Positions 1-8,591 of a stretch of DNA of 64,000 bases are shown in pieces. The stretch comes from an uncultured Alcanivorax sp. GTDB lineage: Bacteria; Pseudomonadota; Gammaproteobacteria; Pseudomonadales; Alcanivoracaceae. A program made the position numbers and the translations under genes. The stretch covers positions 62,001 to 126,000 of the forward strand of contig NZ_CAMYIV010000005.1 of the NCBI RefSeq assembly GCF_947258575.1. The letters are read 5' to 3'. The first letter of the stretch is position 1. Every line of letters begins with the position of its first letter. The notes below the pieces were generated by a model that was not told the origin of the DNA, made no database searches, and saw only the letters and a program-made list of their open reading frames with translations.

Positions 1-471
1 GCCTTTTTTGGCTGCCCGGTGCGCTTCAATGCCCCCTATGTGGCGGTGCGCTTCCCGGCGGATTACATGGCCATCCCCCTGCCCACCGCCAACCCGGCCC
101 TGCGGCAACTGCTGGATCGCCAGTCCGCCGCCCTGTCCAGTGCCCTGCCGGGCAACGATCCGTTCGCCTTCCAGGTGCAGCAGGTGTTCCTGCGGCTGCT
201 GCCGGAGGCGCGGGTCTCCCTCAGGGGCGTGGCCGATGAACTGGCCCTGTCCGTGCGCACCCTGCAGCGCCGTCTCACAGCCAGCGGCCAGACCTTCCAG
301 GGCCTACTCGACCGTACCCGCCAGGAACTGGCGCAGAGCTACCTGCGCGACCCGTCCCTGTCCCTGTTCGAAATCACCATGCTGCTGGGCTTTGCCGAGC
401 AGAGTTCCTTTAACCGGGCGTTCAAGCAGTGGGTGGGGGTGTCGCCGGGGGTGTGGCGGGAAGGAGAGTAG
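1..471 (+). CDS. AraC-family transcriptional regulator, C-terminal part (cut by window edge)
   Basis: The reading frame is open from base 1, so only the last 156 residues are present. The first part (AFFGCPVRF..., LLDRQ) matches the end of the arabinose-binding-like N-terminal domain seen in long AraC regulators. The rest is a two-helix-turn-helix AraC DNA-binding domain: VADELALSVRTLQRRL is the first recognition helix region, and the second HTH ends with LGFAEQSSFNRAFKQWVGVSP. It aligns almost motif for motif with the complete AraC gene at 59041-60063, so the two are paralogs. The target operon lies outside the window. Family assignment is secure; the regulated function is unknown. Confidence 0.9.
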   Translation, partial: AFFGCPVRFNAPYVAVRFPADYMAIPLPTANPALRQLLDRQSAALSSALPGNDPFAFQVQQVFLRLLPEARVSLRGVADELALSVRTLQRRLTASGQTFQGLLDRTRQELAQSYLRDPSLSLFEITMLLGFAEQSSFNRAFKQWVGVSPGVWREGE

Positions 472-512
472 GCGTGTCCTTTATTTCAGTCCTCAATTTC
501 ACCACAGTGCGA

Positions 513-536
513 GGGGCACGGGGCAAGACCTGACCC
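513..536 (+). repeat. 24-bp direct repeat, left copy
   Basis: A 24-base stretch, core CACGGGGCAAGACCTGACCC, is perfectly repeated in the same orientation at 1394-1417. The two copies bracket the AT-rich orphan gene at 562-1308. A perfect 24-mer is far beyond chance in 64 kb, so this is probably a footprint of recombination or of a small mobile or repeat element. Confidence 0.75.
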
Positions 537-561
537 TCGTGACCCCTTCTTTCGGCTTAGG

Positions 562-1308
562 CTACATGTTTGCGATGCATTGAAGTGAATTAGAAAAAGA
601 TCCCATGAACTCATTCATTTTCACCTCACTTTTTTGAATGGCTGATTGAAAGTTGTCTATTCTTTTTTGAAGGTTTTCATCTTTAGAGACAATTCCGTAT
701 GGAGATTTTTTGTCTTTTTTGTAGCCTTTTACCTCGAAAAGTTTCCCTGTCAAACGGTGGAAAGATAAATAATTATCCATCTCCCAATGTTGCTTGGTGA
801 TGGGAATGAACATTAACTGATAGTGAGCAAGTTGGCGATGGTATAGGCTTCTCTCTGTGCTCTTGGCGTAGTGCTCTTTGAAAGCATCCTGATAGGCATT
901 AATCAGACTTGAGAAATTTTGTAAGTAGTCATCATTGGCTTTTGATGCACATTTATACATCTCTTCGTAATGTTTGACGAGATACTTTCCTTCAAGACGT
1001 CGGTCCCATTTGCAGGCTTTCATTGAGGCAGCAAAGATGTTTCTTACTTGCTTTGCAGATTCCTGCATCGTAGCTGCCAGCCTCTCCTGGCTATCCATGG
1101 TTGTATGTGCGGTGTCCAGTATCGGATAAGGGGGAGGGATAATGACAACCAATGTCTCTCCTTCAATACGAAGAGGGTTATCCAGCCCGCTCTCCTGCAG
1201 CAGGATAGAGTAATTCCCTTTCAGTGGGCCCGTTGCGGTAATCTGGGCGTGTGAAAAGGTTGAAAATACTGCCAGGAATGCCATTGCCGCATTGATTAGT
1301 GTATTCAC
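562..1308 (-). CDS. exported protein of unknown function
   Basis: 248 residues. The N-terminus is a typical Sec signal peptide (hydrophobic AAMAFLAVFSTFSHA, cleavage probably after SHA). The mature protein is polar with several predicted helices and no motif I recognise. Base composition is clearly more AT-rich than the surrounding genes. The gene sits alone between two perfect 24-bp direct repeats (513-536, 1394-1417), next to a truncated gene, which suggests acquisition as an islet. Start at the ATG before NTLINAAM, preceded on the coding strand by AGGAGAAAAAG. Real gene likely; function not assignable from sequence. Confidence 0.7.
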   Translation of the reverse strand: MNTLINAAMAFLAVFSTFSHAQITATGPLKGNYSILLQESGLDNPLRIEGETLVVIIPPPYPILDTAHTTMDSQERLAATMQESAKQVRNIFAASMKACKWDRRLEGKYLVKHYEEMYKCASKANDDYLQNFSSLINAYQDAFKEHYAKSTERSLYHRQLAHYQLMFIPITKQHWEMDNYLSFHRLTGKLFEVKGYKKDKKSPYGIVSKDENLQKRIDNFQSAIQKSEVKMNEFMGSFSNSLQCIANM

Positions 1309-1374
1309 TTTTTCTCCTAGATGGCTGGATCGGGGAATATACTAGAGTGCCAGGAAAAGAAAATGTGCTGGGTC

Positions 1375-1728
1375 TCAGTCCACAAGAATACTTGGGGCAC
1401 GGGGCAAGACCTGACCCCGGTTCCGGGTTGTTGATCCATAGTCGGCATCCTTGAAGCTCACGGAGATATGGCAACGCTCGCGCAGGCCGGAACCGCTGCG
1501 AACGCGATTGGGGCTGAAATGAAACCAACGAGCGATGCGTCCGTCGTGGGTGCGCCACACCATCATGATGTTGCGTCGTTGCAGCTCCTTGCGAAAAGCC
1601 GGGTCGCGCCATGCCAGCCAGCGCAAACGCAGGGCGACAAACAGCAGGATCAGGCGAAAGGCCAGGTGGTGCTTTCTCCTGGCCAGCCATGCATGGGAGT
1701 GGGTGGCGAGTCGCGGGGCTGGAGGCAT
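1375..1728 (-). pseudogene. truncated SCP2-like (sterol carrier-type) protein gene
   Basis: From an ATG at 1728 the frame encodes a hydrophobic-basic N-terminus, then LRLRWLAWRDPAFRKEL, MVWRTHDGRIARWFHF and a segment ending SFKDADYG. This resembles the first half of the SCP2-like proteins common in Alcanivorax, Marinobacter and Pseudomonas (charged helix, then an RTxDGxxxRxF strand). After DADYG the frame runs into the 24-bp direct repeat (1394-1417) and stops at 1375, so the C-terminal lipid-binding half is missing. I infer a gene broken at the repeat junction. The family call rests on memory of the pattern and is moderate; the truncation by a repeat is directly visible. Confidence 0.5.
1394..1417 (+). 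repeat. 24-bp direct repeat, right copy
   Basis: Identical to 513-536. It lies exactly where homology of the SCP2-like gene ends, so the repeat marks the breakpoint of that gene. Confidence 0.75.
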
Positions 1729-1983
1729 TCTTGTTCTTTGGGCTTGTTGTAGTGAGCGAACCTTGGCAGCTGGTGTATGTCGGGAAAACGTATGAATCAG
1801 TAAGGCCTGCTGGGGACCACACGAGGCGGGCTTCTGCGAAGTGCCGATTTGGTAAGTTATGTGTGTCCCTTTTTTTCGGGACATTGACGTAACCTTGGTG
1901 CTGCCAGAATTACGCTGATTTACTACGCAGGACTCACTCAGCAGGCGGGCTCGCGCCTGGAATGGCAAGGAAGAGGCATTGAG

Positions 1984-3249
1984 ATGAAAGGAATGAAGCG
2001 CTTTCTGTTTATTGGCCTGGCAAGTCTGGTTTTCATGGGGTGTTCGGATTCTTCCCCCTCCGTCGACAGTCTGCTTGAGGCGGCCGAAAAGCAGGAGGCC
2101 GGCGTGATTCAGTCGCTTGAAGGCATGGTGCTGATCGAATCCGGCTCTGATGATTTGCCGGGGGTGGCCAGGATGGCGGACTATGTGGAGACGCGATTAC
2201 GCAAGTTGGATGCAAAGGTCTCCCGCATCAAAACCACCACCGGCACCGCGGATATCATCAAAGGCACGCTCAGTGGCAATGGCGCTCTGCGTATCATGCT
2301 GATTGCCCACACCGATACGGTGTATGCCAAAGGAATTCTGGAAAGCGAGCCGCTATATCGCGAAGGCAATCGTCTTTATGGCCCGGGTGTGGCGGACGAT
2401 AAGGGTGGCATCGCGGTGATTTTGCATGCCCTGGATATTCTCAGGAAGCAGGGCTGGCAGAATTACGAACAGATCACCGTGCTGTTTAACCCGGACGAAG
2501 AAATCGGCTCCACCGGCTCTGGTGAGATCATCGCCGACGAAGGGGCCAGCCAGGATGTGGTGCTGTCGTTTGAGCCCAGCCCGGCCAGGGCGATGCTGGG
2601 CGCTGACGGTGTGCTGCTCGGGGCGGCGGGCACGGGGCAGGCTGTAATGACGGTAGAAGGGCGAGCTGCCCATGCCGGCTCCGCCCCGGATCAGGGCCGC
2701 AATGCGTTGCTGGAGCTGTCTCACCAGCTACTGCAGACTGAAAAAGTCGCAGATAATATGGACGACGCCCAACTGAACTGGACCACCGCCCATGCCGGGC
2801 TGAAGCGCAACCAGATTCCGGCTGACGCGCAAGCCTCCGGTGATGTGCGAATATTCAGCGAGGAAGCCGGTGAACGATTGCTGGCAGCGCTGAATGAAAA
2901 AGTCAGTGAGAGCCAGCTTGTGCCGGATACGCAAGTGAGTGTGCGCCTGGAGCCGGGCCGTCCACCTTATATGGCGGGCGAAAAAGGCATCGCCCTGGCG
3001 CACAAGGCGCAGGCGATCTATGACGAGCTGGATGGCCGCAAGCTGATCTTGATCCCGCGCACCTTTGGCGGCACAGACGCCGGCTATGCCGGCCGTTCCG
3101 GCAACCCGGCTGTGCTGGAGAGCCTGGGCCTGGCCGGCTGGGGCTACCACGCCAAAAATGAATACATCGAAATCGATTCCATCGTACCCAGACTGTATCT
3201 GGCATCCAGATTGATGATGGAGCTGGGGGACGAGTACGCGCAGAAGTGA
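1984..3249 (+). CDS. M20-family metallopeptidase lipoprotein (carboxypeptidase G2-like)
   Basis: 421 residues, a zinc-dependent exopeptidase of the M20 glutamate carboxypeptidase type, expected to cleave C-terminal or N-acyl amino acids in the periplasm. A lipoprotein signal (FLFIGLASLVFMGC) puts lipidated Cys at residue 20. Metal ligands and catalytic residues are all in place: HTDTVY (His109, Asp111), GPGVADDKGG (bridging Asp near 138), NPDEEIGS (catalytic Glu172/Glu173), the lid segment RAAHAGSAPDQGRNA, and the C-terminal metal His in GWGYHAKNEY. The start at 1984 has AGGAAGAGG upstream; an in-frame ATG at 1993 is an alternative. It is monocistronic. Substrate not predictable. Confidence 0.88.
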   Translation: MKGMKRFLFIGLASLVFMGCSDSSPSVDSLLEAAEKQEAGVIQSLEGMVLIESGSDDLPGVARMADYVETRLRKLDAKVSRIKTTTGTADIIKGTLSGNGALRIMLIAHTDTVYAKGILESEPLYREGNRLYGPGVADDKGGIAVILHALDILRKQGWQNYEQITVLFNPDEEIGSTGSGEIIADEGASQDVVLSFEPSPARAMLGADGVLLGAAGTGQAVMTVEGRAAHAGSAPDQGRNALLELSHQLLQTEKVADNMDDAQLNWTTAHAGLKRNQIPADAQASGDVRIFSEEAGERLLAALNEKVSESQLVPDTQVSVRLEPGRPPYMAGEKGIALAHKAQAIYDELDGRKLILIPRTFGGTDAGYAGRSGNPAVLESLGLAGWGYHAKNEYIEIDSIVPRLYLASRLMMELGDEYAQK

Positions 3250-3450
3250 TTGCCTGAATGGCGCGGCATCTTGCCTGTGATCAGGAGATCGTGTTAATGA
3301 ACTCATGCAGGACAGGGGCTGCCGAGAATGGATGGTAACATCATCCTGAAGGCCTCCCGAAAGCATATTGCCATTCTGCAATGGGTTTATGCGTGCCCCC
3401 TATTTTCTCCGCTACACTGACCCTCGTGACCACGGGGATTAGGAGCTACA

Positions 3451-3735
3451 ATGAATAGTCCTTTTGCTTTTATCTTGGTTGCTGCACTGTTTGTTGCGAG
3501 TGGCCTTTTCTTGAGTTGGTGGCTAGAAAGTAGAGGCTGGGTTACGAAAGAAAAACCTTCAATTTGTGTGGCTATGGGGTTGTCTTCTTTTGTCTTTATG
3601 CTAATGCCTGTTTTGGTGGATGGTCCAATAAGAAATAGATATTACGAAAGAATTGATGACGTTAATTTCTACATGGGGCCATTCATCTTCTTTATAGTGA
3701 TGATGTGGATTTCTGTAATTGTGGGGTGTGATTAA
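3451..3735 (+). CDS. small membrane protein of unknown function
   Basis: 94 residues with about three hydrophobic segments: FAFILVAALFVASGLFLSWW, then VAMGLSSFVFMLMPVLV, then FIFFIVMMWISVIVG. A strong ribosome site (TAGGAGCTACA) precedes the ATG. The gene is AT-rich and stands with the adjacent convergent HEPN-like gene (3760-4317) in an atypical patch between the M20 peptidase and polA. No family recognised. Confidence 0.6.
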   Translation: MNSPFAFILVAALFVASGLFLSWWLESRGWVTKEKPSICVAMGLSSFVFMLMPVLVDGPIRNRYYERIDDVNFYMGPFIFFIVMMWISVIVGCD

Positions 3736-3759
3736 ATTCAAGAGGATGTCTCGTGTCCG

Positions 3760-4317
3760 CTACTCCTGCAAAAGTTTTGAGCTTAAATCTTTTACTAGAT
3801 TTTCCGTAGCTTTTATTAAAGAGTTTGGCCCCGAAGCTGTGATGATGATTCTCTGATTTCGAATGGAGTAATGATCAGGGTGTTTATCTATTAAAGATAA
3901 AATATTTTTTTCGTTGCGCATGATGTCAGGGCGTCCGGAGGAGTGCAGCAATGTGTTTCTTATTAGAAGGGCGCTCTTGATATGGCAGATATCTTTCCTT
4001 TGGAGGGCATTTTCACCGAAGGCTTTGATAAAAACTGGGCTAAACTTTTTAATAAGAGAGTTTGACTGGGTCTTGGGCATGTCGTTCTCCCTAAGCAAAA
4101 GTAGCATCTCTTCGAGGTGCCCGAAAACCATAAGGAAGACCGACTCCCTTAAGCGGTATTTGAAGTCATGATTGTAAATATGGAGCCAATAAGTCGAGTT
4201 ATTTTCAATCTCTTCAATTGTGGATTTCGCTTCTTCTAACAAGGCATTTACATGATTGTGAAAGTCCGCGAGCAAGCCCAAATTGATTAGGGCATGACCT
4301 TGGAAAACTTCCTTCAT
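3760..4317 (-). CDS. HEPN-like protein of unknown function
   Basis: 185 residues, predicted almost entirely alpha-helical. At residues 120-125 it has RNTLLH inside LLIRNTLLHSSGRPD, which fits the R-x4-6-H signature of HEPN-domain ribonucleases, with the polar residue directly after Arg that active members usually have. An acidic-aromatic helix (HLEEMLLLLREND) lies about 50 residues upstream, as in many HEPN folds. The gene is AT-rich compared with neighbouring polA and has no adjacent nucleotidyltransferase (MNT) partner. Function could be RNA cleavage in defence or stress, but this is inference from one motif; a structural prediction would settle the fold. Confidence 0.6.
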   Translation of the reverse strand: MKEVFQGHALINLGLLADFHNHVNALLEEAKSTIEEIENNSTYWLHIYNHDFKYRLRESVFLMVFGHLEEMLLLLRENDMPKTQSNSLIKKFSPVFIKAFGENALQRKDICHIKSALLIRNTLLHSSGRPDIMRNEKNILSLIDKHPDHYSIRNQRIIITASGPNSLIKATENLVKDLSSKLLQE

Positions 4318-4366
4318 CTTATGCTGCTTCCTTGGCTATTTGGACTCAAGTTGGGCAGACCGGCGC

Positions 4367-7135
4367 TCAATGCGCCTCGTCCCAATTCTCCCCAATCCCC
4401 GCATCCACAATCAGCGGCACCTTCAACTCCGCCGCTGATTCCATGCGAGCTTTCACCTCTTTCACCAGATCATCCACCTGATCCTCGGCCACTTCAAACA
4501 CCAGTTCATCGTGTACCTGCATGATCATCTTGGCGTCGAAGTCGGTGGTTTCCAGCCAGTCGTGCACCTTGATCATGGCCTTCTTGATGATGTCCGCCGC
4601 GGTGCCCTGCATGGGGGCGTTGATGGCGGTGCGTTCGGCAGCCTGGCGGCGTTGGCCGTTGCTGCTGTGGATTTCCGGCAGGTAGAGGCGGCGGCCGTAG
4701 AGGGTCTCCACGTAGCCCTTGTCCGCGGCTAATGCGCGGGTGTCTTCCATGTATTTTTTCACGCCCGGGTAACGCTCGAAGTAGAGCTCGATGTAGTCCT
4801 GGGCTTCCTTGCGGGGCAGGCCCAGTTGTTTGGCGAGACCAAAGGCACTCATGCCGTAGATCAGGCCGAAGTTGATGGCCTTGGCGTTGCGGCGGTCGTT
4901 GTCGCTGACTTCCTCCAGGCTCTTGCCCCACACTTCGGCGGCGGTGGCGCGGTGGATATCCAGGCCTTTTTCGAAGGCGTCGGTGAGGCCCTTGTCGCCG
5001 CTCAGGTGCGCCATGATGCGCAGTTCGATCTGGGAGTAGTCACAGGCGACGATCTTTCTACCTTTGGGGGCGAGGAAGGCTTGGCGGATCTTGCGGCCTT
5101 CTTCGCTGCGTACCGGGATGTTCTGCAGGTTCGGATCACTGGAGGACAGGCGCCCGGTGGCGGCTACCGCCTGGTGGTAGGAGGTGTGCACGCGGCCAGT
5201 GCGCTGGTTGATCAGCTCCGGCAGTTTGTCGGTGTAGGTGTTCTTCAGTTTGGCCACGCCACGGTAATCCATGATCACCTGGGGCAGGGGGTATTCCAGG
5301 GCCAGTTCCTGCAGCACCGGTTCCGCCGTTGAAGGCGCACCTTTGGGCGTCTTTTTGATGACCGGGATTTCCAGTTTTTCGTAGAGGATTTCGCCCAGCT
5401 GTTTGGGGCTGGCCAGGTTGAATTCCTGCCCGGCGATTTCGAAGGCTTTTTCCTGCAATTCCGCCATGCGCTTGGCCAGGAACTGGCTCTGGTGCTTGAG
5501 CAGGGTGGCGTCCACGTAGGTGCCGTTGCGCTCAATGCGGCTGAGCACGGTGACCAGGGGCAGTTCGATATCGCGGAACACCTCTGTCAGGCGGCCTTCT
5601 TTTTCCAGTTTGGGCCACAGGGTCTGGTGCAGGCGCAGGGTCACGTCCGCGTCTTCGGCGGCGTAGCGGCTGGCTTCGTGCAGCCCCACCTGGTTGAAGG
5701 TGAGCTGCTTGGCGCCCTTGCCGGCGATTTCTTCAAAGCTGATGGTCTTGCGGCCCAGGTACTTGAGCGACAGGGAGTCCATGTCGTGGCGGGTGGCCAC
5801 GGAATCGAGCACGTAGGATTCCAGCATGGTGTCGTAGGCCACGCCGCGCAGGGTGATGCCCACGTCTTCGGCCAGCACGCTCATGTCGTACTTCAGGTTC
5901 TGGCCGATTTTCTTGATCGTGTCGTCTTCCAGCAGTGGTTTGAAGGCGTCCATGACGAGCTGCTTGTCGAGCTGGTCCGGGGCGCCGGGGTAGTTGTGGC
6001 CGAAGGGGATGTAGGCGGCCTTGTCGTCCACGGCCACACAGAAGCCCACCAGTTCCGCGTTCATGTAGTTAAGGCTGGTGGTTTCGGTGTCGAAGGAAAA
6101 TTCGCCGGCGCTTTTCAGTTTGTCGATCCACTTGTCCAGTTGCGCCTGGGTATAGACGATGTCGTAGGCGTCGCGGCTGAACGTGGGGGCCGGGGGCGCA
6201 TCGTCATCCGCATCCATCTCGACCTGTTTGCCCGCGTCGTCGGCCACCGGGTCCTTGCCGCCCAGCAGTTCCTTGAGCCAGCCCTTGAATTCCAGGGTGC
6301 GGTAGTACTCGGCCAGTTTCTCCGCGTCCGGGGTTTGCAGTTGCAGGTCGTCCAGGTCTTCGCTGAGTTCACAGTCCAGCTTGATGGTGGCCAGCTGGTA
6401 GGAGAGGAAGGCCTGTTCTTTGTGTTCTTCCAGCTTCTTGCCCAGGGTCTTGGCGCCGCGGAAGCTGAGCTCGGCCACCTTGTCCAGATTCTGGTAGATA
6501 TTTTCCAGCGACCCCAGGCCCTGGATCAGGCCCAGGGCGGTCTTCTCGCCCACGCCGGGGACGCCGGGGATGTTGTCCACCTTGTCGCCCATCAGGGCGA
6601 GGAAGTCGATGATCAGTTCCGGGCCCACGCCGAATTTCTTTTTTACGCCGTCAATATCGTAGAGGGCGTCATTCATGGTGTTGATCAGGGTGACCTGGTC
6701 GGTGACCAGCTGGGCCATGTCCTTGTCGCCGGTGGAGATCAGCACCGGTTTGCCCTGCTCGCCGAAGATGCGTGCGAAGGTACCGATCACGTCGTCCGCT
6801 TCCACGCCTTCCTCGATGATCAGCGGCAGGCCCATGGCGCGGATCAGGTCGTGCAGGGGTTGCACCTGTTCGCGCAGGTCGTCGGGCATGGGCGGGCGGT
6901 TGGATTTGTACTCTTCAAACAGTTCGTCGCGGAAGGTCTTGCCCTTGGCGTCGAAAATTACCGCCATGTATTGCGGGTCGTAGTCCTTGAGCAGTTTACG
7001 CAGCATGGACGCGACCCCGCGCACCGCCCCGGTGGGCTGGCCGCTGGAGGTGGTGAGCGGCGGCAGGGCGTGAAAGGCGCGGTACAGGTAGGAGGAACCA
7101 TCGACCAGGATGATGGGTTTTTCGGCTGCGGACAT
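4367..7135 (-). CDS. polA: DNA polymerase I
   Basis: 922 residues, the normal length. It performs gap filling, RNA primer removal and repair synthesis. Three domains in order: 5'-3' exonuclease (residues 1 to about 290, starting [19 protein letters not shown], with [18 protein letters not shown] and [18 protein letters not shown]); 3'-5' exonuclease with an intact DxE motif ([12 protein letters not shown]), so proofreading should be active; and family A polymerase with motif A ([13 protein letters not shown]), the O-helix ([16 protein letters not shown]) and motif C (QVHDELVF). In Pseudomonas and E. coli polA is next to an sRNA gene and engB; here the Mrp operons lie between polA and that locus, and polA points away. 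Confidence 0.98.
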   Translation of the reverse strand: MSAAEKPIILVDGSSYLYRAFHALPPLTTSSGQPTGAVRGVASMLRKLLKDYDPQYMAVIFDAKGKTFRDELFEEYKSNRPPMPDDLREQVQPLHDLIRAMGLPLIIEEGVEADDVIGTFARIFGEQGKPVLISTGDKDMAQLVTDQVTLINTMNDALYDIDGVKKKFGVGPELIIDFLALMGDKVDNIPGVPGVGEKTALGLIQGLGSLENIYQNLDKVAELSFRGAKTLGKKLEEHKEQAFLSYQLATIKLDCELSEDLDDLQLQTPDAEKLAEYYRTLEFKGWLKELLGGKDPVADDAGKQVEMDADDDAPPAPTFSRDAYDIVYTQAQLDKWIDKLKSAGEFSFDTETTSLNYMNAELVGFCVAVDDKAAYIPFGHNYPGAPDQLDKQLVMDAFKPLLEDDTIKKIGQNLKYDMSVLAEDVGITLRGVAYDTMLESYVLDSVATRHDMDSLSLKYLGRKTISFEEIAGKGAKQLTFNQVGLHEASRYAAEDADVTLRLHQTLWPKLEKEGRLTEVFRDIELPLVTVLSRIERNGTYVDATLLKHQSQFLAKRMAELQEKAFEIAGQEFNLASPKQLGEILYEKLEIPVIKKTPKGAPSTAEPVLQELALEYPLPQVIMDYRGVAKLKNTYTDKLPELINQRTGRVHTSYHQAVAATGRLSSSDPNLQNIPVRSEEGRKIRQAFLAPKGRKIVACDYSQIELRIMAHLSGDKGLTDAFEKGLDIHRATAAEVWGKSLEEVSDNDRRNAKAINFGLIYGMSAFGLAKQLGLPRKEAQDYIELYFERYPGVKKYMEDTRALAADKGYVETLYGRRLYLPEIHSSNGQRRQAAERTAINAPMQGTAADIIKKAMIKVHDWLETTDFDAKMIMQVHDELVFEVAEDQVDDLVKEVKARMESAAELKVPLIVDAGIGENWDEAH

Positions 7136-7210
7136 GAGGCTCGACTTCTGCTGACTAAAAGATGCAGAGAGTGTAGCGGAAAAGGGCGCTTTCGGCAGGG
7201 CGTGGCTAAC

Positions 7211-7319
7211 TGTAGGAGCACCTCTTGAGGTGCGAACCCGGCGAGGTGACGTTAGGGAGGCGCTTGGAGGTTATGCCGTCGCCAAGGCTCCGGTTCGCAC
7301 CTCAAGAGGTGCTCCTACA
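7211..7319. repeat. REPIN-like inverted repeat, GTAGGAGC family
   Basis: Two perfect 28-bp inverted arms (7211-7238 and 7292-7319) start with TGTAGGAGCACCTC. Each arm contains its own small palindrome (GCACCTCTTGAGGTGC), separated by a 53-bp spacer. This is the layout of REP doublets (REPINs). The same family is at 63621-63705, and a variant with the same GTAGGAGC head is at 8007-8081 and 52289-52352. It lies between the polA start and the 3' end of Mrp operon 1. Confidence 0.85.
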
Positions 7320-7333
7320 TGGGGCTGGCGGCC

Positions 7334-7708
7334 TTAGGGCTGCTTGTCGTCGTCCGGGTTGCCCAGGATGTGGGTGTCCGGGTCGTAGCGGTTTTTCAGG
7401 TCGTCCTTGAGCATCTTGTCCCACAGGGGCACGCCGACGAAGTAGGCGGCGCGGCCGATGGCGTGGGCGGCCACCGGGGCGGTGAGCAGGATGAACAGGA
7501 TGATGGCCAGGGTGCGGGCGGTGACGCCGGCATCCAGGAAGTGGGTGGCCACGGCCAGCATTACCAGCCCGGCGCCCAGGGTGCCGGCCTTGGTGGTGGC
7601 GTGCATGCGCATCAGCAGGTCGGGCATGCGCAACACGCCGATGCCGGCCAGGAACATGAAGAAGGTACCGGCAACCAGCATCACCGATACCAGCAGGTCA
7701 TTGATCAC
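7334..7708 (-). CDS. mrpG: Mrp operon 1: Na+/H+ antiporter subunit G
   Basis: 124 residues with three membrane segments, the PhaG/MnhG subunit of the multisubunit Mrp cation/proton antiporter. The conserved core is FLAGIGVLRMPDLLMRMHATTKAGTLG. The frame stays open further upstream, but the start is placed at a GTG at 7708, eight bases after AAAAGGAGG and overlapping the end of mrpF by 11 bp, as expected for coupled translation. The C-terminus (DDLKNRYDPDTHI) is a cytoplasmic tail longer than in the copy at 18971-19303. Last gene of the leftward operon. Confidence 0.92.
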   Translation of the reverse strand: MINDLLVSVMLVAGTFFMFLAGIGVLRMPDLLMRMHATTKAGTLGAGLVMLAVATHFLDAGVTARTLAIILFILLTAPVAAHAIGRAAYFVGVPLWDKMLKDDLKNRYDPDTHILGNPDDDKQP

Positions 7709-7973
7709 CTCGGTGGCCTCCTTTTTCCAGGTAACGGGCAAAGCCCACGGCGGTGAGGAAGGCGGTGAGCGCCAGCACCATGGCCACATCCAGAAACGCG
7801 GGCCGGTCGTTGTTGAGGGCATAGATGCCGATAAAGGCCACGGTGAGCGAGGCCATCAGCTCCAGGGCCACTACCCGGTCGGGCAGGGTGGGGCCGCGTA
7901 CCAGCCGCACCAGGGCGCACAGCAGCGCCAGGCTGAGCAGCAGATAGCTGAGAAATATTGCGCCTTCCAGCAT
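7698..7973 (-). CDS. mrpF: Mrp operon 1: Na+/H+ antiporter subunit F
   Basis: 91 residues, three transmembrane helices, MrpF/MnhF family: VRLVRGPTLPDRVVALELM and the following VAFIGIYALNNDR are characteristic. It is a small membrane subunit needed for assembly of the antiporter. It overlaps mrpG by 11 bp but is separated from mrpE by 144 bp that contain a REPIN-like palindrome (8007-8081), an unusual break in an otherwise tightly overlapping operon. Confidence 0.93.
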   Translation of the reverse strand: MLEGAIFLSYLLLSLALLCALVRLVRGPTLPDRVVALELMASLTVAFIGIYALNNDRPAFLDVAMVLALTAFLTAVGFARYLEKGGHRGDQ

Positions 7974-8006
7974 GCCTGTCTCCGTTTCCTTGTGCCTGCA
8001 TTATCC

Positions 8007-8081
8007 CCGTAGGAGCTATGCTTGCATGGCGAATTTACTTGAGATGGCAGCGGGTTCGCCATGCAAGCATAGCTCCTACGG
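8007..8081. repeat. REPIN-like inverted repeat inside Mrp operon 1
   Basis: Perfect 27-bp arms (8007-8033 and 8055-8081), each beginning CCGTAGGAGC and each with an internal ATGC/GCAT palindrome, with a 21-bp spacer. It occupies the mrpE-mrpF intergenic gap, so it would be transcribed within the operon mRNA and form a strong hairpin. The related copy at 52289-52352 has two mismatches between its arms. Confidence 0.88.
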
Positions 8082-8117
8082 CGGGTTTGTCGTGTTGCCC
8101 GCCACCTGCCGCGCTTC

Positions 8118-8591
8118 CTATTCCAGTACCGCCAACACCCGGTCTTCCAGTGCGTGGATCTGCCGGCGTAGATCCGCCTCGTCGTCCAGGTACATGACGT
8201 GCAGATAGAGCACGCTGCGGTCGCTGGATACGTCCAGGCTCAGGGTGCCCGGGGTCAGGGAAATCATGTTGGCCAGGATGGTGATGGCGCCGTCGGTTTT
8301 GGCCCGCAGGGGCACGGCTACCACCGCCGGGCGCATGTAATGGGTGGGGGTGAGTACGTCGTAGGCCACCCGTAAGTTGGATGCCACCAGGTCGCGCAGG
8401 AAGTGGCCCAGCAGCAGAAACAGCCGGGGCACTTTTTTGCGATAGCGGGCGAAGTCCGGCACGTCGCGCAGGGCGAAGCCGAGAATCAGGTAGCCCAGGC
8501 CAAAACCCACCAGCAGGTTGGCGCCGCTGAAGTTGCCGGTGACGGCGGCCCAGATCAGGGCCAGGATCAGGTTCCAGCTCAACGGGCTCAT
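8118..8591 (-). CDS. mrpE: Mrp operon 1: Na+/H+ antiporter subunit E
   Basis: 157 residues. Two N-terminal hydrophobic helices ([31 protein letters not shown]) precede a conserved soluble part with [25 protein letters not shown], the hallmark of MrpE/MnhE. The frame is open further upstream, but the start is placed at the ATG before SPLSWNLIL, which overlaps mrpD by four bases (ATGA arrangement). It is involved in assembly and stability of the complex. Confidence 0.93.
   Translation of the reverse strand: MSPLSWNLILALIWAAVTGNFSGANLLVGFGLGYLILGFALRDVPDFARYRKKVPRLFLLLGHFLRDLVASNLRVAYDVLTPTHYMRPAVVAVPLRAKTDGAITILANMISLTPGTLSLDVSSDRSVLYLHVMYLDDEADLRRQIHALEDRVLAVLE

Noticed and set aside
530-3431. 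A 15-base match CTGACCCTCGTGACC at about 530 and 3417
   Set aside because: Two or more chance 15-mer matches are expected in 64 kb, and no longer homology surrounds it.
3760-4317. HEPN/MNT toxin-antitoxin pair
   Set aside because: No nucleotidyltransferase-like partner is encoded on either side; the neighbour is a small membrane protein.
5492-7228. A 578-codon open frame antisense to polA, and similar long frames antisense to the Mrp genes (10276-12411 +, 13627-15450 -)
   Set aside because: They mirror highly conserved genes on the other strand, are rich in His/Gln/Gly/Val as expected for GC-rich antisense, and show no family motif.
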